NCBI GenBank assembly: GCA_937132065.1
Contig: CAKZNT010000073.1
Span: forward strand, 1 to 38,432
DNA length: 38,432 bases
Source of the DNA: an uncultured Loktanella sp.
Lineage (GTDB): Bacteria > Pseudomonadota > Alphaproteobacteria > Rhodobacterales > Rhodobacteraceae
Reading direction: 5' to 3'
In this document: positions 27,101 to 34,345 of the stretch, one piece after another
How the letters are laid out: each line of letters opens with the position of its first letter
How positions within the stretch are numbered: position 1 is the stretch's first letter
The notes under the pieces: model-generated
Database searches by the model: none
The model's input: the letters and a program-made list of their open reading frames with translations, nothing else
Told to the model about the DNA's origin: nothing
Made by a program: the position numbers and the translations under genes

Positions 27101-30100
27101 GCGTATCACTGTCGTCAACCGGCGCAGACCCCGGCGTCGCAGGCTGCGCAACAACCGTCACGCTGTTGTCAATCGATCCCGCATCAATGTCGGACTGCTG
27201 CACTACATAGGTAAACGCACAGCTGCTGTCATCCGTCACACCAGGCGCCAGATCCGTGATCTCGCAGCTCTGGCCCGGGAACAGGATGTCCGTCACAACA
27301 CTCGACGCAAGCGTCACATTCCCTGTGTTCTCGACCGCAATCAAATACGTCACGTTCTGACCAACCGTCGCATAAGCCGCAGATGGCGTCCCGCTCGCAA
27401 GCGATTTCGTCACCGCAACATCCGCCGCGATCGGATCAACGTCATACGTCGTGCTCCCCGTCGCCGTCACAGGACCGCCCGCAGGATCAGACCCCGCAAC
27501 AGAGGCCGTGTTCTCAAGCACTTGCGCGTCAACATCAGACTGCGCAACATCATATGTGCCTTCGCAAATCACAACGCCACCAGGCGCAAGAACAACATTC
27601 GCAGGCGCCGCAGCACCGCCAACCTCACACGACAAACCAGACAACATCGGATCGCTCACAACAATCCCCGACACCGTCTGCTCTCCGTCATTCGTCACCG
27701 TAATTTCAAACGTCACCGTGTCACCAACAACCGCAGGATCATGCGGACCAGACGCCGATTTCACCAAGCTCAACGACGCATCTTGCGCGCCGTCAACACG
27801 CACCGTCACCGGCGCAGACACAACATCAACAGGGTCCGTCGCAGGCACCCCGTTCTCGTCAACGCCCAAGAACTCCGTCTTGCCGTTCGCTGTGTTCTTC
27901 ACAAACGAAGACACCGTCGCACCCGATCCATCCGTGCGCACCGCATCCATATCCGCCTGCGTCACCGTATATTCAGCCGTACAGCTCACCGTCTCGCCAG
28001 GCTGCACATCAGGGTCAGCCCCGCTCGTCGCCCAACACGCAATCGGCGTCGCAAACTTGTCGTCAACAATGTAAATCGGGTTCGCAAACCCCGGCGCAGG
28101 CGACCCCGTTGATGTGTTCGTCACATCATAGGTGTAAACAATCTTGTCACCCGCAGCACTAAACGTCGCAACATCCGCAACCTTCGTGATCGTCAGCGCA
28201 GGCACGCCACCCGCAGGGATAATCTCGGACGTCGTCTCGCTCTCGACCGTCGGGCTCACACCCTTGGCCACGTTCACCGCAGACCCGAGCTGCACATCCG
28301 TCACGCCAACCGTATACATCCCGACACAAGACATCGTCCCGCCAGGCGCCAGATCACCCGTAAAGCTCGCACAATCAACCGCGCTGATCAGGTTGTCCTC
28401 AATCGTAATCGGACCAACAAGCGTCTGGTTCCCCGTGTTCGTCACCGCGTAGTCATACGTCGCCGTCTCGCCAACCGCGAAGTTCGCAAGCGACCCGTCA
28501 CGATACGTCTTCTCAACCGTCATCTCGGGCTGCTGCACCGCGTAAACCGTCACCTCGGCTGGCGCCAAAGGATCCGTCCCGACCGTCCCGCCCGCGTAAG
28601 GCATCGACGCCGTCGCGCTATTGGTAAACGAGCCCGCGTCAATGTCACCCTGCGCAGGCGACCACGTCACCGCACAAACCGCCGTCCCGCCAGGCGCAAT
28701 CCCGCCCGCAACAGGACCACAATCAACACTCTCCCCAAGAACACTGTCATCAACAACAATCTGACCCGTCGTCGTCACATTCCCCGTGTTCGTTACCGTA
28801 AACTCAAACACAATCTCATCGCTCAAAGCCCCGTACGTCGACAAAGACCCAGACTGAACCAACTTCGTAATCGACAACGATGGTGTTTGGGTTCCCGTGA
28901 CTGTGACGGTTTCCTCGTTGGATTCCACGACGGCATTACCGGTTGGGTAAAGCGGACTTGGAACCACGGTTTGCTGGATTTTTGCAGTTGCGTTGTTTTC
29001 GACTTCGCCTGCGTCCAGATCAGATTGGTCAACGGTATCTGTCGCCGTGCAGGTGATTGAATCGTTCGGTGCGAGGCCTGTAGCGGGCAGGCTTGGGCAG
29101 CTCACGGTCACACGGTCATCATCGATGGTGATCGCTTCGGTCAGCGTGATATTACCACTGTTTGTGACAATATATTCATACGTCAGGCTTTCGCCCACGG
29201 TAGAGAACCCTGCCCCTGCTGTGGAAGATTTCACGAGCGTCAAGGCGGGGGCTTGTTGCGGCCCAGGCAAGACGAGTTCATCGGTTTCCTCGAGCAATGT
29301 GCCTTGGGTCGTCGCCGCCGTCACGGTCACAACATTCGTTAAAGACCCGCGATCAACATCGGATTGCTGGATGGTGTAGGCGCTTGCGAAGGCAGGGCCA
29401 CCGTCACATGTATTAGTGCTTGCAGAGGGCGCAAGGTCGGCCACGGTGCACGACAGCCCAGTCAGCGGATCATCGATGGCAATGTTGGTGAGCGTCACGA
29501 GGCCTGTATTGGTGATTGTAAAGTCGTAGCCTTCGGATGTGGTCACGTCTCCAAATGCGCCGTTTGCGTCTGCTTCCACCTTTTCGATGGTTAACGATGC
29601 GACTTCAGGCTCGGCCGCGATGATTGCGGTAGAGTCGATTGGCGTCAGCGAACCTTGTGCGCTACTTGCCGATGTTGTCGCGGTGTTTGTGATCTCGCCC
29701 TTGTCGAGATCATCCTGATCAACAGTGTAGCTCGCCGTGCAGGTCGTGCTATCGGTTGCATTCGGCACAAGTGACCCGATCGTGCAATTGAGCGCGGGGG
29801 AGAAGAACCCATCGGTAACGGCAATCCCAGTGAGCGTCACGTTGCCAGTATTTGTGACCGAGAAGCTAAAGTTAACGACATCACCAACTGCACCAAAGGT
29901 ATCCGCACTCGACTTGAGGAAGGTGAACGCAGGCGCGCGGGTCGGTCCTGTTGCGGTTTCGGTGTCAGTGCCCGTTGCTCCACCGTCAGCCGTCGCAGAT
30001 GCCGTGTTAACAAATGTGCCCGCATCAATCTCGGCCTGCGTAATCACCTTTGTCGTGACGCAGGTTGTGTTGTCTGTCACACCTACGGCAAGTGTCGGGA

Positions 30101-31556
30101 TCGTGCAGGAAAAGCCGAGTGTCGTATCGGTTACGGCAACATTCGTTAGCGGCACATTCCCATCGTTATTTACCAAAAACGCGTAGTCGATCTCGTCGCC
30201 AACCGCCGTGAAATCAGTGGTTGATGCCTGCTTGTCAAAGGTCAGGTGCGGCTGGTTCAACACAACGACAGTTGCAGTCGCCGTTGCACAATTTGTCGCG
30301 TTCAGCGTCTCGCAAATTTGATACGTAAACGTATATGTGCCGTCAGTAGTGTTCGGGCCAACGGTGACTGTGCCATCGGGGTTCAAGGTCACGCTACCGG
30401 CAGCTGGTGTGGGGCTGGACACAACGGTCATTTGCACGTCGCCTGCGCCAATCTGCGCGCTATCAAGCGTATCGCCGGTGAAAATCTCAAGTGTTGTCGT
30501 CCCACCTGCGAGCCCGTTTACGGAGCCGAGGTTATCATTGTCGGCCGCAATCACATTGGGCACGACGGGTGTATTCAGGGTGTCGCTATCCGTGCCCATC
30601 GGATTGCCAACTGGATCGCTCCAGCCAACTGTCGCAGTATTCGTAATCGTGCCGCTTGTGAGTTCTGGCTGCGTGAGCGGGTTTGACGTGCAGGTGTAGG
30701 TCCAAGTTTCGCTCAGATCGAGATTGCTGTCGTTGTTTGAATCACCCGAAATATAGGTCGGACCACTGGCGCAGCGTGGATCAGTCACGACAACGGAGCT
30801 TGCAAAAGCATTGCCCGTGTTGGTCACCACAAAACTATAGTCAAGCGTGTCGCCGACAATTTGAGGGACGTCTGACGTAGACTTCTGAATGTCCAGCGCG
30901 GGGTTAGCGGGGTCCGAGAACAAAATATACTCGATCCCGTCACCGATGTTGGTGAACGGGCCCACATTCGGGTAACATAGTTGAAATGATGTCACAAAAC
31001 CATTGATGCGCAGCGAGCCTGCGGCCGTGGAGTCTCGGGAACCTGCCCCTGACTCTGATGAGTAATTGTTGGAATTGCGACTACCCGCATCGCCATCCTG
31101 TGCCGTTGTTGCTGTTGTTAAAAAGTCGCTGGTTCCAGCCAACTCGGTCCACGTCAACGCGGCGCCCGAAACAGGATCTGTGCCGCTTAAGGTGACTAAT
31201 GCAGAGTTCGCGGTTCGCCCGCTGGCCCCACCGACACGATCCAAGTGAATGGTCGGGTTTACCTGCGGTTTCGGCTGGCCGCCCTGCGTGAACGAAAATG
31301 TTTCGCAGCTACCGAACGGATGCGTTCTCTGTAACGAACGGTCACCCGCAAGCGAAGACGGAACCCAGTCAGACACACCCGAGTTAAATCGCCCGTCCGA
31401 GTATGTGCCCGTCACATCAATGCGGGTTCCATTGGCGTAGTCATAAATCCCGGATGCGGACCAATTACCGCTTTGCTCTTGGGCGGAGGCACTAAAAGTA
31501 GAAACTAAAAGCGTGAGGAGAACGGCGCAAAAACGCAGGATAGACAATTTTTTCAA
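21138..31556 (-). CDS. Giant secreted DUF11-repeat protein (~3,470 residues)
   Basis: This is a very long surface or secreted protein. The start is taken as TTG at 31556 (MKKLSILRFCAVLL) because GGAG lies 6 bases upstream and a standard signal peptide follows, ending SASA-QE; the frame is open to a GTG at 31610. After a ~200-residue N-domain come about 24 DUF11/DUF7507-type repeats of 110-140 residues. Each has a (V/E)NTGNVTL-like turn, most carry a Cys pair and a TQADIDAG-like strand, and most end in NTA/NTV. Acidic DDGNDTDGNT-type linkers lie in three of the last repeats. The last ~220 residues hold an SdrD-B-like domain (IGRVFDDRNMNGYQDG) and an OmpA-C-like helix (EGRALARNRLDAVEELVRNRW). 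Codon use changes sharply between about 25.7 and 28.87 kb. Adhesion or matrix structure is likely; the exporter is presumably Sec plus the neighbouring barrel. Confidence 0.82.
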   Translation of the reverse strand: MKKLSILRFCAVLLTLLVSTFSASAQEQSGNWSASGIYDYANGTRIDVTGTYSDGRFNSGVSDWVPSSLAGDRSLQRTHPFGSCETFSFTQGGQPKPQVNPTIHLDRVGGASGRTANSALVTLSGTDPVSGAALTWTELAGTSDFLTTATTAQDGDAGSRNSNNYSSESGAGSRDSTAAGSLRINGFVTSFQLCYPNVGPFTNIGDGIEYILFSDPANPALDIQKSTSDVPQIVGDTLDYSFVVTNTGNAFASSVVVTDPRCASGPTYISGDSNNDSNLDLSETWTYTCTSNPLTQPELTSGTITNTATVGWSDPVGNPMGTDSDTLNTPVVPNVIAADNDNLGSVNGLAGGTTTLEIFTGDTLDSAQIGAGDVQMTVVSSPTPAAGSVTLNPDGTVTVGPNTTDGTYTFTYQICETLNATNCATATATVVVLNQPHLTFDKQASTTDFTAVGDEIDYAFLVNNDGNVPLTNVAVTDTTLGFSCTIPTLAVGVTDNTTCVTTKVITQAEIDAGTFVNTASATADGGATGTDTETATGPTRAPAFTFLKSSADTFGAVGDVVNFSFSVTNTGNVTLTGIAVTDGFFSPALNCTIGSLVPNATDSTTCTASYTVDQDDLDKGEITNTATTSASSAQGSLTPIDSTAIIAAEPEVASLTIEKVEADANGAFGDVTTSEGYDFTITNTGLVTLTNIAIDDPLTGLSCTVADLAPSASTNTCDGGPAFASAYTIQQSDVDRGSLTNVVTVTAATTQGTLLEETDELVLPGPQQAPALTLVKSSTAGAGFSTVGESLTYEYIVTNSGNITLTEAITIDDDRVTVSCPSLPATGLAPNDSITCTATDTVDQSDLDAGEVENNATAKIQQTVVPSPLYPTGNAVVESNEETVTVTGTQTPSLSITKLVQSGSLSTYGALSDEIVFEFTVTNTGNVTTTGQIVVDDSVLGESVDCGPVAGGIAPGGTAVCAVTWSPAQGDIDAGSFTNSATASMPYAGGTVGTDPLAPAEVTVYAVQQPEMTVEKTYRDGSLANFAVGETATYDYAVTNTGNQTLVGPITIEDNLISAVDCASFTGDLAPGGTMSCVGMYTVGVTDVQLGSAVNVAKGVSPTVESETTSEIIPAGGVPALTITKVADVATFSAAGDKIVYTYDVTNTSTGSPAPGFANPIYIVDDKFATPIACWATSGADPDVQPGETVSCTAEYTVTQADMDAVRTDGSGATVSSFVKNTANGKTEFLGVDENGVPATDPVDVVSAPVTVRVDGAQDASLSLVKSASGPHDPAVVGDTVTFEITVTNDGEQTVSGIVVSDPMLSGLSCEVGGAAAPANVVLAPGGVVICEGTYDVAQSDVDAQVLENTASVAGSDPAGGPVTATGSTTYDVDPIAADVAVTKSLASGTPSAAYATVGQNVTYLIAVENTGNVTLASSVVTDILFPGQSCEITDLAPGVTDDSSCAFTYVVQQSDIDAGSIDNSVTVVAQPATPGSAPVDDSDTLEVFGPVRAPSVGVEKTASVAGFTAPDVAITYTYVVTNTGNITLTAAPVVVDDKIVAPNAVSCAAMPAGGLAPNGTLTCSAVYTTTQDDVDAGSVTNTVDVSVANPLGGAPLTATDDLTIAATRAPELTVSKVADDVSDVVAGQTVTYTYVVTNAGNTRLTDVTLSDAHRHAGGTTGLVIANNVIAVLEPGAQETRSASYVVTQADIDAGVDLTNTVTATGTPPAGAATPVPATADEVVSVAAEAPALETVKLAAALGANPGVGTSVDFTVSVENTGNVTLSDVTLVDTLKRVDNTAISPNPVAVYDSGDAGLAGQLDVGETWTYLVSHVLTQADIDAGGIVNSVRATGTSPGDTDVSDLSNNSAGAGSAPTVVLIAADPSLETSKRITDGPVTVGSTVRFEIDVENTGNVSLSDLTVSDEGLKRADGTALTLSGGPGFLRATLGSSAGDLQVGEVATYRASYVLTQADIDAGGIENSARATGTPPTGTPVTDATNTPVTLTIAPAPSIALVKSLTAGGPTFNAVGNVLTYGFVVTNTGNVTITEQVGISDPLITDAGGTIICAAPPLAPNATLSCEGQYTVTQADIDAGKVDNVAQANAGSVSSAQATETVPALQRPALATVKTGATITVDGTVYTDLRSEYFVTNAVVGYTYVVTNTGNLTLTDPITVADNRIANVNCPALPAAGLLPTQSITCTADYTVTETDVRLTSVTNAARATSGSVSAPIVTETVPADGEPLLSIEKTLSRATRADGTPIAGDTFDTVGDLLVYEFTVTNDGTISFVNDVVVEDARLASPLVCFTSTSADPGLRPTESVTCEGTYAVTQEDLDAGEVFNEAYAQTHFGADDTPVISDPDTVTTPSNALPALNIVKSAQTLPITGVGQVLTYTLTLSNDGNQTLTNVRATDPLIPTMSCAIPVLATGAVETCSGTYTVKQADIDAGELVNTAAARGLTPNGTAVGSETELVLDVPAAAPALVMTKVGNPQPFGPVGSAVTYVFTLENTGNVTLFDLDITDEIADPTFTCRVPRLDVGAVSDECALSYVVTQADVDAGEIVNVAAVIGRDPFNPIEEVTARSVIPSQPAMPSLEATKIANVQGTVVGSRVLFDLYVENTGDVSLDITGITDTMSLRNQTATALTSDFTYVSGDSDADGQLDVTETWLYQGFKTIDQADIDAGGFNNTVSVRATDPFRTPVTDQSDDGNDTDGNTTSDETEVPLVAGPALNVVKTILTGGAVAGDVVTFQIAATNIGNVTLTDLVIADEMRRADGTDVTADITSITQTSPVGGATEMLPNDIWTWTVSYTLAQADVDAGGLINTATATGTPPSGRNVTDRSDNGIDNDGNTVDDETVLAITASPDFEVVKTVQPRADASTPVLAGEVVTFEIAVNNNGNVTLTDLVLDDTMTNADGTVLTPDSITLTQGASDTEVMVGETLVFTVAYTLTQDDIDTGGIANTATASVVAPSGVPLVGVSDDGDDTDGNTLDDPTEFPIEQFSAMEISKEADVPVRIGTDLFEVVFTITVQNTGNVSQRDLVILDDLAPFVQPARLSGSQTVIASGFAGTGGANPTYNGISETNLVTSDVHLLPGDEGVITLTVTYDTSGSNHPEGLNTVVATSDRMTAGIMASVAIIGTADQDIVATKTATPSDVMLGTTVTYTLTFENRLDTAESNLTIIDDMPAGVIYTPDTARYNGSQTPAPSVTGRQLRWSGVSLAPREVVTITFDARVVGERGEMVNRAYMIDADGNVITNVATATVTRRPEAVFECSDIIGRVFDDRNMNGYQDGAVAPDKSAVTDQTYAGGKGGKLSPIPEVDSGSPFEPGLANVRLATVNGTIITTDEYGRFSVPCAELPAAIGSNFTLKLDERSLPTGYRVTTENPRVVRVTAGTVAKLNFGAAISNVVDIDLMASAFQTGTASPTAALVAGVDSLVRQLRDVPSVLRLSYYMNGEGRALARNRLDAVEELVRNRWRDNGRYRLLIERTIRQLQ

Positions 31557-31610
31557 CTTCAACTCCAAACACTCGCAAAAAAACAAGCTTCGATTACCCA
31601 CGAAAAGCAC

Positions 31611-31834
31611 AACAAACCATCACGCCAGCCGTATTTCGTTGGGTCAAACGATACACGATCCAGACGCAATCACAACATATGGGGGTGCGAATTTCTCGCC
31701 AAAGTTGTGCTTTGGCAGGGGGAAAATATCGTGGACCGGCTCATAGCGACGCAAGAAGAGGAGTCCACAATGGCAACCGCTCGAATACGGCCTGACATCA
31801 AACGATAAAATGCCAGTTATCCGAAATATGGTGA
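31611..31834. other. Upstream region of the giant gene; no clear gene
   Basis: This gap separates the giant gene from the integrated element. It holds a candidate minus-strand promoter (listed separately) and a 12-codon plus-strand frame (31770-31808) with a good AAGAGGAG ribosome site. That frame may be a chance match, a leader peptide or the remnant of a gene start. I see no further gene. Confidence 0.4.
31648..31675 (-). promoter_or_regulatory. Candidate promoter of the giant DUF11 operon
   Basis: On the minus strand TTGTGA (31675-31670) and TATCGT (31653-31648) are separated by 16 bases, a fair sigma-70-type match. They lie about 90 bases upstream of the TTG start. This is inferred by eye only. 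Confidence 0.3.
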
Positions 31835-31848
31835 TGGCGGAGGCTCAG
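31835..31848. repeat. Attachment-site copy (left), 14 bp of tRNA-Ser 3' end
   Basis: TGGCGGAGGCTCAG here is identical to 38356-38369, the 3' end (acceptor stem and CCA) of the tRNA-Ser gene. It marks the end of the element opposite the intact tRNA. With TCCGCC just after it, it also forms a small GGCGGA/TCCGCC inverted repeat. Confidence 0.75.
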
Positions 31849-31968
31849 TCCGCCATAGTGAAATCCAGAACATTCCCAAGACACCCTAAAAAGCCTTTAT
31901 TTATCAGAAATATACAAGAAACCTTCGCCTATCAATACCATTGAGTTCCCGTCAATTCCCGCTTATAG

Positions 31969-31992
31969 TGGGGGATCAAATGGGGGATCAAA
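31969..31992 (+). repeat. Tandem 12-bp repeat, probable integrase arm sites (left)
   Basis: TGGGGGATCAAA occurs twice head to tail. The same pair, with one changed base, lies at 38280-38303 near the other end and in the same orientation. Short tandem sites at both ends of an element match arm-type binding sites of tyrosine integrases. The left pair includes the integrase start codon. Confidence 0.6.
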
Positions 31993-33209
31993 ACTTGCAA
32001 CAGACTGGAATTCGAACACCTGCAAAGGCACTGACAGCCGCATTCGTGAAGTCCGTTAAGACCGCCGGCAAGTATCGTGACGGCAACGGTCTGACATTGG
32101 TTGTGAAGGCCAGCGGTGCGAAGCAGTGGGTTCAACGTGTCACAATTCGCGGCAAGCGCACTGAAATGGGATTGGGCAGTGCAAGGCTTGTGACATTGGC
32201 AGAGGCACGCGACGCGGCCCTTGAAAACATGAAGTTGGCACGTTCTGGCGGCGATCCCCTTAGGGCCAAGCGCGAAGCCCAAGCGGTTTTGACCTTTGAG
32301 CAAGCCGCCCGAAGGGTTCACGCAATCAACCTGCAATCGTGGAAAAACGCCAAACATGCAGCGCAATTCATTAGCACGCTGGAAACCTACACATTTCCCG
32401 CGCTAGGGAATTTCAAAGTGAGTGAAATCTCGAACCGCGACGTGATGGACGCCCTTTTGCCGATCTGGAACACGAAAGAGGAAACTGCACGACGCGTCAT
32501 GCAGCGCATTAGCACTGTGATGAAATGGGCGATTGCCCAAGGCATGCGACAGGACAACCCAGCCGCAAACATCAAATCAGCAATGCCAAAGCAAAAAGCC
32601 AAAGTTCAGCACCGCAAGTCCCTGCCTTACGATCAAGTGAACACCTGCATTCAGGTGGTGAAAGGATCAGGGGCAGGTATGTCCACAAAACAGGCTTTGG
32701 AATTCTTGATCCTGACAGCGGCACGATCTGGCGAAGTGCGCGGTGCAACTTGGGACGAAATTGACTTTGGCAAGGGTGGTGCTGCTAATCCTGCTAATCC
32801 TGCTAATCGCGTCACTTGGACGATCCCCGCCCAGCGCATGAAAATGGACAAGGAACACAGCGTTCCCCTACCCGCGCGTGCAGTTGAAATCTTGCATGAA
32901 GCCAAGGCAATCTCGGACGGTGGCAATCTGATCTTTCAAGGCACGAGCAAAGACAAACCGCTGTCAGACATGACGCTGTCGAAGCTGGTCAAAGCCTTGG
33001 GCTTTGATGCGGACGTTCACGGGTTCCGCACATCGTTCAGGACATGGACACAAGAGCAAGGCAACTATCCCCGCGAAATCTGCGAAGCGGCTTTGGCGCA
33101 TGGCATCAAAGACAAGGCAGAGGCGGCTTATGCACGTTCCGATTACATCGACAAACGGGCTGAAATGATGGACGCTTGGGCGGCGTATGTTGCAAAAGAG
33201 GCGGTATGA
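31980..33209 (+). CDS. int: Tyrosine-type site-specific integrase
   Basis: This 409-residue P4/Bordetella-type integrase catalyses integration and excision at the tRNA-Ser site. An N-terminal DUF4102-like arm-binding domain spans ~12-90 (DGNGLTLVVKASGAKQWVQR, then RTEMGLG). A SAM-like core-binding domain lies at ~100-190. The catalytic domain has Arg in LTAARSGEVRGATW (~248), HGFR (~347), a later His in ALAHGIKDK, and the nucleophile Tyr in AAYARSDY (~384). The start is ATG 31980. The frame is open from a TTG at 31941, but those 13 extra residues are encoded by the G-rich arm repeat, and GGGGGA serves as ribosome site. An in-frame triple 9-bp repeat (NPANPAN) lies inside the catalytic domain before strand VTWTIP. 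Confidence 0.92.
   Translation: MGDQNLQQTGIRTPAKALTAAFVKSVKTAGKYRDGNGLTLVVKASGAKQWVQRVTIRGKRTEMGLGSARLVTLAEARDAALENMKLARSGGDPLRAKREAQAVLTFEQAARRVHAINLQSWKNAKHAAQFISTLETYTFPALGNFKVSEISNRDVMDALLPIWNTKEETARRVMQRISTVMKWAIAQGMRQDNPAANIKSAMPKQKAKVQHRKSLPYDQVNTCIQVVKGSGAGMSTKQALEFLILTAARSGEVRGATWDEIDFGKGGAANPANPANRVTWTIPAQRMKMDKEHSVPLPARAVEILHEAKAISDGGNLIFQGTSKDKPLSDMTLSKLVKALGFDADVHGFRTSFRTWTQEQGNYPREICEAALAHGIKDKAEAAYARSDYIDKRAEMMDAWAAYVAKEAV
32782..32808 (+). repeat. Triple 9-bp repeat CTGCTAATC inside the integrase gene
   Basis: Three perfect head-to-tail copies of CTGCTAATC encode an ANPANPAN stretch in the integrase. The reverse complement of the same 9-mer recurs as a tandem set at 36712-36738 within the element. 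Confidence 0.9.
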
Positions 33210-33922
33210 CTGAAAACAGTGATGACGGCGGCAGGCATCCCGCCGATGTAGAACTCGAAAGACGTGCCAAAATCTTTCACGAAAAACTGGCTGTTTTGAA
33301 AACCTACAATGGCAAACCGCCTTGGGATTTCTTGTGTGAAACTGCCTTTGCATCGCATTTCCTTTATGATGCAAAGCGACGTTCGCCTGAACCTGACGTT
33401 TGGGAGAACGCAACGGCAATGATAAACCTGATTACGCTCGCCAGAGGCGACAAACCCGAAGGCGGCACTATCGAAATTGGATTAGACGCTGCGCAAGAAA
33501 TGATCTTTCGCGCATACGAAGACCCAAACTACTTTGAACGCTTAAAGGTGTTTTGCGGCCATGCGCTGGGCGGGGAACCGATGCCTTATAGTGGTGAAAC
33601 AACCTTTATTTTGCACCCTTTGTTGTCGCGTTGGGTGGGGCTGGTAGCAACGAAAGAAATTGGAAAACCCAAAACTCGCAAACGTCAAATTTTGGCTTCA
33701 GCAATTATAAATAGGGCTATCGCTGACACCGTTCAGTTTTTGCATGATCAAGGCGTGCCCATATATAAGGGTTATGATGTGCAATCTTCGATCAATGCTT
33801 GTGACGCGGTCGCATATGTATCGGGTGAAGCTTTGGGGGGTAGGCAGATAAAGGGCGATGCAGTGAGGAAAATTTATTATGCATCAGATTGGCCCGCGTA
33901 TGGAAAGTTAGAGAAACCCTAA
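33206..33922 (+). CDS. Unknown protein encoded in the element
   Basis: I do not recognise this 238-residue protein. It has no signal peptide or membrane segment, is largely helical, and has a charged N-terminus (TENSDDGGRHPADVELERR). Visible stretches include YNGKPPWDFLCETAFASHFLYDAKRR and a basic KPKTRKRQ at ~165. ATG 33206 overlaps the integrase stop by four bases (ATGA) with AGAGG just upstream, so the two genes are probably translated together. Position between integrase and AlpA would suit an excision or regulatory factor, but nothing in the sequence shows this. Base composition is more AT-rich towards its 3' end. Confidence 0.65.
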   Translation: MTENSDDGGRHPADVELERRAKIFHEKLAVLKTYNGKPPWDFLCETAFASHFLYDAKRRSPEPDVWENATAMINLITLARGDKPEGGTIEIGLDAAQEMIFRAYEDPNYFERLKVFCGHALGGEPMPYSGETTFILHPLLSRWVGLVATKEIGKPKTRKRQILASAIINRAIADTVQFLHDQGVPIYKGYDVQSSINACDAVAYVSGEALGGRQIKGDAVRKIYYASDWPAYGKLEKP

Positions 33923-33993
33923 CTCACACTTTTTCGATCCCATTTTTTGTGTCTACTAGGTCTGTCATCGCAACAGCCAAGAAAGGCACAACG

Positions 33994-34182
33994 ATGACAA
34001 ACGCAATCCTAAGACGCCCAGAGGTGCAATTCCGCACAGGGCTTTCACGATCCAGCATTTATGCAGGCATGGCAAAGGGGACGTTCCCCCAAGCTGTCAA
34101 AATCAGCACCCGCGCTGTCGGGTGGCATGAACGTGACATCACAAACTGGCTCGACAGACTCAAACTTCGAAATGAGGTTTAA
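33994..34182 (+). CDS. AlpA-family phage transcriptional regulator
   Basis: This 62-residue protein fits the AlpA/excisionase-like winged helix family. The order is LRRPEVQFRTGLSRSSIY (helix-turn-helix), a FPQAVKIS strand, then AVGWHERDITNWL, the standard AlpA ending. In P4-like satellites AlpA-type proteins activate integrase expression or excision. The start is ATG 33994 with AAAGG 7 bases upstream. It lies 71 bases after the unknown gene, which leaves room for its own promoter, and directly precedes a small frame and the primase gene. Confidence 0.85.
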   Translation: MTNAILRRPEVQFRTGLSRSSIYAGMAKGTFPQAVKISTRAVGWHERDITNWLDRLKLRNEV

Positions 34183-34183
34183 A

Positions 34184-34345
34184 ATGATGTGCATAAACGA
34201 AACGAACCGCTCCCTGTTGGCGCAGGAAACGGTTCAGAATTCTTGCCAATGCGAACTGGCGTCTAAGAACTCATTATCACGGCACAGTGCAGGGCGTCAA
34301 ATGCCCATTGCCCTGAAATCGGGGGGGGGGCTTTGCTATGAGTAA
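34184..34345 (+). CDS. Small frame between AlpA and primase genes
   Basis: This 53-residue frame begins one base after the AlpA stop and overlaps the primase start by eight bases, which fits a compact operon. It has three Cys in its middle and end (QNSCQCEL, GLCYE) and no recognised domain. A run of ten Gs (34321-34330) lies in its last codons. With nine Gs the frame would run on into the primase gene. It may be translated only to couple the neighbouring genes. Confidence 0.4.
   Translation: MMCINETNRSLLAQETVQNSCQCELASKNSLSRHSAGRQMPIALKSGGGLCYE
34321..34330 (+). repeat. Run of ten Gs before the primase start
   Basis: Ten consecutive Gs end 7 bases before the primase ATG (34338), so they may serve as its ribosome site. 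The run also lies in the small upstream frame. Such tracts slip in replication and transcription and are error-prone in sequencing. Confidence 0.9.

Noticed and set aside
21138..31556. Possible CRISPR array or tandem DNA repeats in the giant gene
   Set aside because: The repetition is at protein level with diverged DNA and a period of 330-420 bases; there are no short identical repeats with unique spacers.
31770..31808. 12-codon frame with strong ribosome site left of the element
   Set aside because: Too short to call a gene; kept only as a note in the intergenic entry. It might be a leader peptide or truncated gene start.
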